DNA of 64,000 nucleotides from Rickettsiales bacterium. GTDB lineage: Bacteria; Bacteroidota; Bacteroidia; Cytophagales; Cyclobacteriaceae. Below, in pieces: positions 55,281 through 61,384 of this stretch; position 1 is the stretch's first letter, and each line of letters begins with the position of its first letter. The translations under genes were made by a program, and so were the position numbers. The DNA lies in NCBI GenBank assembly GCA_002729235.1, contig PBTY01000017.1, forward strand, positions 23,420 through 87,419, read 5' to 3'. The notes beneath the pieces are model-generated. The model ran no database searches. It was not told the origin of the DNA and saw nothing but the letters and a program-made list of their open reading frames with translations.

Positions 55281-56285
55281 TTACTTAGAAGAAGGTACTT
55301 TCATGGTTGTACCAGCTTTAACTGGCTTTCCGAAATCAGGTGTGCCGTCAATTTTCCATGTGAACTTCTGTGCTCTTGGAGAGCGCTCCCAGCCGCAACC
55401 CCTTTCTGCTCCTGTATTGGCATGATAGAGTATCCAATCTTCCGTACCATCTGGTGATTTAAAAAATGAATTATGTCCAGTAGCATAGACGTTGTTCTCA
55501 GGAGCTTTGATGAAAACTGGTTCAGTAGATCTAGTCCACGAATTTGGATCCAGAGGATTGGCTTCTTTTGGAGCGGTGAGCATTCCCAAACTATAGTTAT
55601 CAGACCAGCATGCACTGGCTGAATAAATGATAAACATCTTGTCTTTCGGACCTATCAAGAACTGTGGCCCTTCTAATATTTGGCGTCCACCGAGTTTCTC
55701 CCATTCATATTCTGGAAATGCAAGCTCTGGTTGAAATTCACTAATTGTCCAGGGATTGATCATTTCAGAAATACAAAGAACACTCTGAGGCCCTATGTAT
55801 GCCGAATAAACAAAATATCGCTGACCATTATGCTCAAAGGTGGATCCATCCAAGCCACTGTAATTGGTATTAATTTTTCCTTTATCGACCCAAACTCCCT
55901 GGAAAGGATCTTCACTGGAATTTTCCAACACAAATACCCATCGGTTATGATCACCATCATCAGATTCATCTGTGGCGGTATAATAGATATACCACTTCCC
56001 CTCTATCTTATGAATTTCAGGAGCCCAGATATTTGCAGAATTGGGCCCCTCATCTGGTTTTCTCCAAACAGTCATGGTATCTGCCTGACTTAATTGACCA
56101 ATTGAATTTGTCCGCCAAAGTTTTAGCCGATCACCAAGGGTATTGGTGTAATAATAATACCCATCCTGAAAGACAATCCATGGATCTGGGCCAGTAGATA
56201 ACAAAGGATTGGTAAACGTTTTCTGAGCAGACAAGCTCAATGCAGAAAACAATACTAGTGCAATAATCAGGTTAATTCTTTTCAT
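55281..56285 (-). CDS. GH43 exported glycosidase, exo-arabinofuranosidase-like
   Basis: A 334-residue exported protein (signal peptide 1-20, ending SLSAQ; no lipobox Cys). Base Asp in LLSTGPDPWIVFQDGYYYYTN, modulator Asp in SGLDGSTFEHNG, acid Glu in ILEGPQFLIGPKD. IWAPEIHKIEGKWYIYYTATDES, CWSDNYSLGMLT and YATGHNSFFKSPDGTEDWILYHANTG pair it with the GH43 at 41112 in PUL 1, of which it is a soluble paralogue. Likely an exo-1,5-alpha-L-arabinofuranosidase. It starts 17 bases upstream of the rhamnosidase gene and follows a terminator-like hairpin. Confidence 0.9.
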   Translation of the reverse strand: MKRINLIIALVLFSALSLSAQKTFTNPLLSTGPDPWIVFQDGYYYYTNTLGDRLKLWRTNSIGQLSQADTMTVWRKPDEGPNSANIWAPEIHKIEGKWYIYYTATDESDDGDHNRWVFVLENSSEDPFQGVWVDKGKINTNYSGLDGSTFEHNGQRYFVYSAYIGPQSVLCISEMINPWTISEFQPELAFPEYEWEKLGGRQILEGPQFLIGPKDKMFIIYSASACWSDNYSLGMLTAPKEANPLDPNSWTRSTEPVFIKAPENNVYATGHNSFFKSPDGTEDWILYHANTGAERGCGWERSPRAQKFTWKIDGTPDFGKPVKAGTTMKVPSSK

Positions 56286-56297
56286 AGATTATCCATT

Positions 56298-56327
56298 AAA
56301 AAACCGCAGAATAACTTACCTGCGGTT
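56298..56327 (-). terminator. Terminator-like hairpin inside PUL 2
   Basis: AACCGCAG (56302-56309) pairs with CTGCGGTT (56320-56327); on the transcribed strand the stem is followed by a run of U (A at 56298-56303 on +). It starts 8 bases past the stop of the lectin-propeller gene and would separate it from the enzyme genes downstream. Confidence 0.75.
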
Positions 56328-56334
56328 ATATGAT

Positions 56335-58593
56335 TTACTTTTTAATAAGCTTTCGAGTGAACTGTAATTCATCTGAAGAAATGGAAATAAAGTAGATTCC
56401 TCCACTTATACCACTTAGATTCAGTATATGATTATTACTCCCTGCTGTACTTTGAAATTCTTCATGATAAACATCCTGACCCGCTGTGTTGGTAATTCTT
56501 AATTCTACTTTCTGCGAACGCTCATTACCAAATCGTATTTGAACTTCTTCAGCCACAGGGTTAGGATAAATTGACAATATTGATTCTGATTCTAATTCCT
56601 TAACGGCGGTCACAATACGCTGACTTTGAGAAACCGATTGTAATGACCATCGCTGACAGTCACCACCAAGCCAAGTCCACTGCTGCACATTGGCACCATC
56701 CGCTGTGGAGCATTCAGAAACATCCAACGCTTTCAAGCCATTTTTAGAAATGATTTTGAAGTAACCGGGCTCCACTTCCTCAAATCCCCAGCGTTGGCAA
56801 TTCGCCCCTGAACTTGTCCAGGTTTGTACATTTCTACCACTAGTAGACAAGCAACCATCTACATCCAAAGCCAAACCACTGACATTACTCAGGATTTCAT
56901 AGTATCCATCGGGTGTTGCATTGATGGTCCATCGTTGACAATTTGCTCCATTCCAAGGCCACTGTTGCACATTGGCACCTACAGATGTAGAGCATCCGGA
57001 AACATCCAAAACCTTATTGCTATTTTTCGATGTAATACTATATGATCCAGAAGGAATCTCATTAGGACTAACAGCTTCCAACTTCCATTGCTGACAGTCT
57101 CCACCTAACCATTCCCATTGCTGAACATTCTGACCATCAGCATCTGAACAAGCATCAACATCAAGAACTTTACCGCTATTCTTAGAAACCAGTCTGAAAT
57201 AGCCACCTCCTGTAGGCTCGATATACCATCGTTGACAATCAGCACCATTCCAGGGCCATTGTTGCACATTCCCGCCATTAGCAGTAGAGCAACTACTTAC
57301 TTCCAATGCCTTTCCACTTAGCTGTGAAGTGATCTTGTATTCCCGATTTCCTAGGTATTCAATCTTCCATCTCTGGCAGTCCCCACCAGCCCAGGGCCAC
57401 TGTTGCACATTGGCACCATCGGCATCGCTGCAAGCACTGACATCCAGTGTTTTTCCACTGTGCTTGGCAGTCAATCGATAGACTCCATCAGCAAAAGGTG
57501 TATTGAAAGGACCAATACCTGAGAACACTCTACATTCTTTATTGGAAAGTTGAATAATCTCTGAACTACCTGAGCGAGAAACATACTGTGAACTGTAGTT
57601 GCCGCATGGATTAGTTCCATCACTCGGTGTGAACAAAGGTGCAGATCGCTCAGCCCAAAGCCCTGTACCATTGGTAGAATTGACCATGTATTTCTGGCCA
57701 TTTTCCGCAACATTCACATTAGCGCCATTGCGAAGTACTTGTCCCGCGACCAGTAATTCACCATTCGGAGTACCATTATTAATCCATGTAACAGTAGGTG
57801 CATGCGAAAAGTGATTTCCAGAAACAGATTCTATTCTGGTCCCTACAGCGGAGACAGCCCCCCAGTTGACTCCATCTGCAGAAGACCGAATAAACGCATC
57901 ACAACTATAAGTTGGACCACATATTTCATAAACCATGACGTAATCGCCATTTGGCAACTTACTTACCGTAGGCATTCCAGGTCTCTGGTCATTGTCTGGT
58001 ATACCTATATCAAAGGTCTCACCACTCCAGGTAGCTCCACCATCTGTTGATACCTTATGCGCAATCAGCTGATTGTATCCAGATCCCTTGTGCTCCTCAG
58101 AAGCATAATACATCACCAATCGACCAAAGTCATCAATTGCAAACTCTGCTTCCCACAAACCAGTATTTCCTGTTACTGGAGTAGAAAAATACGACCAGGT
58201 ATTCCCTTGATCCGTACTCTTGTAAATTTTGATCGCTCTACTTGCCGGAGGAGCTCCATTGTGAGCTGATACTGCCCAAATAAGTGTTCCTGCAGTAGTA
58301 GACCCCATATTCACTGGCATTTCATAGAGTTCACTACAGCAAGTATTCGTAAAACTATTTTCAGTTATCGTAGCTATTTGAGACCAGCTAATACCATCAT
58401 CCGTACTTTGATAAATATGACCAGCACCAATTACATCGAAACTGGCAATTAATCGACCATTGGCAGCTCCATTTGCTGCCAGTCGAATTAAACGAGGATA
58501 AAATGAGTCTGTATCCTCTAACAGAACTTCTTGAGCATGCGCGTAGATGCTCATTACTACTAATAGAATGAGTGATGTGAGTTTTCTCATCAT
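56335..58593 (-). CDS. GH93-like propeller with six QxW lectin repeats and T9SS domain
   Basis: A 752-residue secreted enzyme. Signal peptide about 1-20. Residues about 20-360 are a sialidase-fold propeller with Asp boxes (QSTDDGISWSQI, KSTDQGNTWSYF, VSTDGGATWSGE) and the segments FYPRLIRLAANG, GLWEAEFAIDDFGRLVMYYASEE and DQRPGMPTVSKLPNGDYVMVYE, which strongly recall GH93 exo-1,5-alpha-L-arabinanases. Residues about 365-650 hold six ricin-type units of 47 residues, each LDVxxCSxxxGxNVQQWxWxGxxCQRW, enough for two beta-trefoils and each with a potential disulfide. The C-terminal 80 residues are a type A T9SS sorting domain (SIYPNPVAEEVQIRFG, ending FTRKLIKK). Likely surface-displayed attack on arabinan chains. 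PUL 2. Confidence 0.88.
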   Translation of the reverse strand: MMRKLTSLILLVVMSIYAHAQEVLLEDTDSFYPRLIRLAANGAANGRLIASFDVIGAGHIYQSTDDGISWSQIATITENSFTNTCCSELYEMPVNMGSTTAGTLIWAVSAHNGAPPASRAIKIYKSTDQGNTWSYFSTPVTGNTGLWEAEFAIDDFGRLVMYYASEEHKGSGYNQLIAHKVSTDGGATWSGETFDIGIPDNDQRPGMPTVSKLPNGDYVMVYEICGPTYSCDAFIRSSADGVNWGAVSAVGTRIESVSGNHFSHAPTVTWINNGTPNGELLVAGQVLRNGANVNVAENGQKYMVNSTNGTGLWAERSAPLFTPSDGTNPCGNYSSQYVSRSGSSEIIQLSNKECRVFSGIGPFNTPFADGVYRLTAKHSGKTLDVSACSDADGANVQQWPWAGGDCQRWKIEYLGNREYKITSQLSGKALEVSSCSTANGGNVQQWPWNGADCQRWYIEPTGGGYFRLVSKNSGKVLDVDACSDADGQNVQQWEWLGGDCQQWKLEAVSPNEIPSGSYSITSKNSNKVLDVSGCSTSVGANVQQWPWNGANCQRWTINATPDGYYEILSNVSGLALDVDGCLSTSGRNVQTWTSSGANCQRWGFEEVEPGYFKIISKNGLKALDVSECSTADGANVQQWTWLGGDCQRWSLQSVSQSQRIVTAVKELESESILSIYPNPVAEEVQIRFGNERSQKVELRITNTAGQDVYHEEFQSTAGSNNHILNLSGISGGIYFISISSDELQFTRKLIKK

Positions 58594-58641
58594 TTTGTGG
58601 TTTTAATGAAACATTGATTAAGTCACACCTGCAATTCTCAA

Positions 58642-59727
58642 TCAGTCAGCGGAGGTTAATTCTTTTATAAGATCGATCTCTTCTTGACTATAAACAGATC
58701 CATCCTGACGGAAAATATCATGGAACCATACTTCCGGCTCTTCACCAGATTCGATCGGGGTATCCCATGCATAAATGGTATTGCTTTTACCTGCTACCAA
58801 ACCCCAGTTAATGGCAGCAATCTTATTTTCTTTAAGCATTGGCATGATTGCCTCAAATGTGCTATTTCTAGTTCTTGCCATGTACTCAGTACACAATAGT
58901 GGTTTTCCGTATTGCTGTAGGGAGTCAATCATCAGTGCATGAGCAGCGCTATCCTGATAGTTGTGATAGGTGATGACATCCGAATTCTCTAGCTGGAATT
59001 TATTCAGTTTGGTCAATTTAAAATTCCAAACACCTGCAGATAAGGGTTGTGATGGATTAACCTCTCTCCCCCATTGGAAGACATTTTTCAAAAGTGGCAT
59101 AGAGCGATCACCATATCCAGAGTTACCTGGCTCATTGTATAAATCCCAAAGGAGGATTCTTTTATCATCCGCAAAGTGCTTCAACACATCCTTTACATAA
59201 GCTTCCAAATCCATCATCTTCTCAGGCGAATCATAGATTAACTGCCCTGGGTCCTGTACCCATCCAGAGTTGTGCGTTCCTACTTTAGGATCTGGTTGTA
59301 CTCCTGCAGCATACGTATTATTCCAGCAATCATCGAAGAATACAAACATGGTAGATACGCCATGTTGATCTGCAATTGACAAATATTGATCCATTCGTTT
59401 TTTGAATCCTTCGGGATCCTGCTCCCATGCCAGGTGATGTAAATACACCCGCATTAGATTCATTCCAATACCTTCTGCCCAGGCTAACTCACGATCAATC
59501 ACTTCTGGATTGAAAGAATCTGCTTGCCAGGTTTCCAATTGATTGATCGCTGTACTTGGATTAAAGTTAGCTCCAGCATACCAGGGTTTATCTTGATACC
59601 ATTGATTTGCTTGTTCTTTATTCCATACAGACCTGGCAAATGGTTTTTCTGGAGATTCGGCAGTTTCCTTTTTAGGGCTGCACGCTCCCAATAGTGCTAT
59701 TAGTAAGACCGGGATAATGTGTTTCAT
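58642..59727 (-). CDS. GH5-like clan A glycoside hydrolase, lipoprotein
   Basis: A 361-residue lipoprotein (lipobox LLGACSP near residue 16). It is a TIM-barrel glycosidase related to GH5: RELAWAEGIGMNLMRVYLHHLAWEQD is strand/helix 2, VSTMFVFFDDCWN strand 3, ILLWDLYNEPGN strand 4 with the acid/base Glu, VITYHNYQ strand 6, and LLCTEYMAR strand 7 with the nucleophile Glu. AAINWGLVAGKSNTIYAWD is strand 8 with its Trp. Similar proteins in Bacteroidota are called cellulase or 1,4-beta-xylanase without strong support and may form their own family. In PUL 2 it is the first enzyme gene after susD. Substrate cannot be fixed; a backbone or beta-linked side unit is possible. Confidence 0.85.
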   Translation of the reverse strand: MKHIIPVLLIALLGACSPKKETAESPEKPFARSVWNKEQANQWYQDKPWYAGANFNPSTAINQLETWQADSFNPEVIDRELAWAEGIGMNLMRVYLHHLAWEQDPEGFKKRMDQYLSIADQHGVSTMFVFFDDCWNNTYAAGVQPDPKVGTHNSGWVQDPGQLIYDSPEKMMDLEAYVKDVLKHFADDKRILLWDLYNEPGNSGYGDRSMPLLKNVFQWGREVNPSQPLSAGVWNFKLTKLNKFQLENSDVITYHNYQDSAAHALMIDSLQQYGKPLLCTEYMARTRNSTFEAIMPMLKENKIAAINWGLVAGKSNTIYAWDTPIESGEEPEVWFHDIFRQDGSVYSQEEIDLIKELTSAD

Positions 59728-59764
59728 GAGCTGTAGAAGTATTTGTTAAATAACGTTTTATTGA

Positions 59765-59820
59765 ATTTTGGCCAAACATCTGCCAGGGCAGCAATTGCTG
59801 CCCTAACAAATGGTCAAAAT
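59765..59820 (-). promoter_or_regulatory. Two-tier hairpin after susD of PUL 2
   Basis: An inner perfect stem AGGGCAGC/GCTGCCCT (59785-59792 and 59797-59804, AATT loop) lies inside an outer stem ATTTTGGCCA/TGGTCAAAAT (59765-59774 and 59811-59820, one G-T pair). It occupies the gap after susD, the same position as the attenuator in PUL 1. No long U-run, so a processing or stabilising structure is likely. Confidence 0.6.
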
Positions 59821-59835
59821 GTATGAAGAAGAATT

Positions 59836-61365
59836 TTAGTATTCTGGATGTTGATCCAGATTAGGATTGTTTTCTACCTCAACCTGTGGAATCGGTAGAC
59901 GATGTGTTTTACCTATTACGAAATTGAAGAAGTCTGGATCTCTTTGAGCGATTTCATCAACACTAGATTGTGAATCCAAATCACCCCATCTCTTTAAATC
60001 CATCCATCTTGTACTTTCACCACAAAGCTCTAAAACACGCTCCATTTTCAATCGATCAAGGAATGCATCCGGATCATTACCGATAGTAGGATAAGCTGTT
60101 GCCAAAGGAGCCATATTAGCTCTTGCTCGTACTCTATCCACATACTGATAAGCTTCAGCTGTGCTACCTAACTCATTCAAAACCTCTGCATATGACAACA
60201 AAATATCGGCATATCGGATCAATCGAAGATTCACTTGTGAATAGTAATCCTCATTGTCTCTGTAGTAATCTCTTTGATACTTTCTAAAGTACGCATCCTG
60301 ATCACCCCACTGCCAGTCTCTGTTATAAGTCTTGTCACCAAAATCAGCTTCCAGACCAGAATACAATGCAGAATGTCTCAAACGCTCATCCAGGTTACCA
60401 TCCAGATCAAGTTCTTTCTTGAACTCTTCTATCACCCAATATCTCAACTGTCCATCAGACCAACCAATACCTCCAGGTGCGAAGAACTGTGCTCTGTTGT
60501 TCCCCATACTAGCGTTAGGCACTTCACCATCACCACCTCCGTAGTTATCATCAGAGAACTGGATCTCGAATACAGACTCTACATTGTTTTCATTCATGTG
60601 TGTGAAGTTGTCCTTGAAGTTCGAAACCAAATCATACAAATCTTTACCGTCACCAGTGATGAAATAGTCAAGTGCGGATTTTGCATCTGGCCACATGCGC
60701 TGTTGCATATAGGTTCTAGCTAAGAATGCATAAGCAGCTCCTTTTGTAGGACGACCAACATTGGCGTCATCCCATGTAGTAGGAAGTACATCTACGGCCT
60801 CATTTAAATCCTGCTCTACCTGAGCGAAGATCTCTTCCATGGTTCTTTTGGCTGGCAAATCATCTGGATTAGATGGCTCCAATACGATTGGCGCATCTTC
60901 CCAAAGAACAGCAATATTGAAATAATAGAATGCTCTGAAGAATTTAGCTTGCGCTAAGATCAATTCCTTCTCAGACGCATCCATATCAATAGACGGCACA
61001 TTAGCCAATACTTGATTACATCTATAGATCGCCTTGTAATGATCTCTCCAGGTGATCACCTGTCCTTCCCAGAAGTTATAGTTCACATACTGGAATCTTG
61101 TCCAGTCACCTAATTCAATCCATGGACTTTTGCTATAACCAATATCTGAGGTCAAGTCATATCTAAAGTAGATCCATCTACTCCAAAGTCCAGGCTTATA
61201 TTGCATAGCATAAATCGCATTGACACCTAATCTGGCATCATCTGCTGTTGACCAAAACTGCGTTTCAGTTAAGGTATTGGGATTTTCAACATTCAAACGG
61301 TCTTCATCACAACTATATAGTGTCATGCCAACCATCAGTAGAAATATGTATTTAAGATTTTTCAT
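59836..61365 (-). CDS. susD: SusD/RagB-family glycan-binding lipoprotein, PUL 2
   Basis: A 509-residue surface lipoprotein. The frame opens at 61395, but MKNLKYIFLLMVGMTLYSCDE starting at 61365 is the lipoprotein signal, and this start avoids overlapping the susC stop at 61385. SusD markers: ENPNTLTETQFWSTADDARLGVNAIYAM, AKFFRAFYYFNIAVLWEDAPIVL, YAFLARTYMQQRMWPDAKSAL, LRLIRYADILLSYAEVLNELG and MERVLELCGESTRWMDLKRWGDL, ending NPNLDQHPEY. It pairs with the SusC encoded 19 bases upstream. It resembles the PUL 1 SusD in layout but differs in the binding region, so the two probably take different oligosaccharides. Gene symbol is by family. Confidence 0.95.
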   Translation of the reverse strand: MKNLKYIFLLMVGMTLYSCDEDRLNVENPNTLTETQFWSTADDARLGVNAIYAMQYKPGLWSRWIYFRYDLTSDIGYSKSPWIELGDWTRFQYVNYNFWEGQVITWRDHYKAIYRCNQVLANVPSIDMDASEKELILAQAKFFRAFYYFNIAVLWEDAPIVLEPSNPDDLPAKRTMEEIFAQVEQDLNEAVDVLPTTWDDANVGRPTKGAAYAFLARTYMQQRMWPDAKSALDYFITGDGKDLYDLVSNFKDNFTHMNENNVESVFEIQFSDDNYGGGDGEVPNASMGNNRAQFFAPGGIGWSDGQLRYWVIEEFKKELDLDGNLDERLRHSALYSGLEADFGDKTYNRDWQWGDQDAYFRKYQRDYYRDNEDYYSQVNLRLIRYADILLSYAEVLNELGSTAEAYQYVDRVRARANMAPLATAYPTIGNDPDAFLDRLKMERVLELCGESTRWMDLKRWGDLDSQSSVDEIAQRDPDFFNFVIGKTHRLPIPQVEVENNPNLDQHPEY

Positions 61366-61384
61366 TTCGCTTTGATTTTTAAGA

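Noticed and set aside
56640..57480. Regularly spaced repeats resembling a CRISPR array
   Set aside because: The units are in-frame coding repeats of 141 bases (QxW lectin modules) with no unique spacers of constant length.
60274..60723. 149-codon rightward frame inside the PUL 2 susD gene
   Set aside because: Antisense to a secure SusD gene, with no signal or motif and low-complexity composition.
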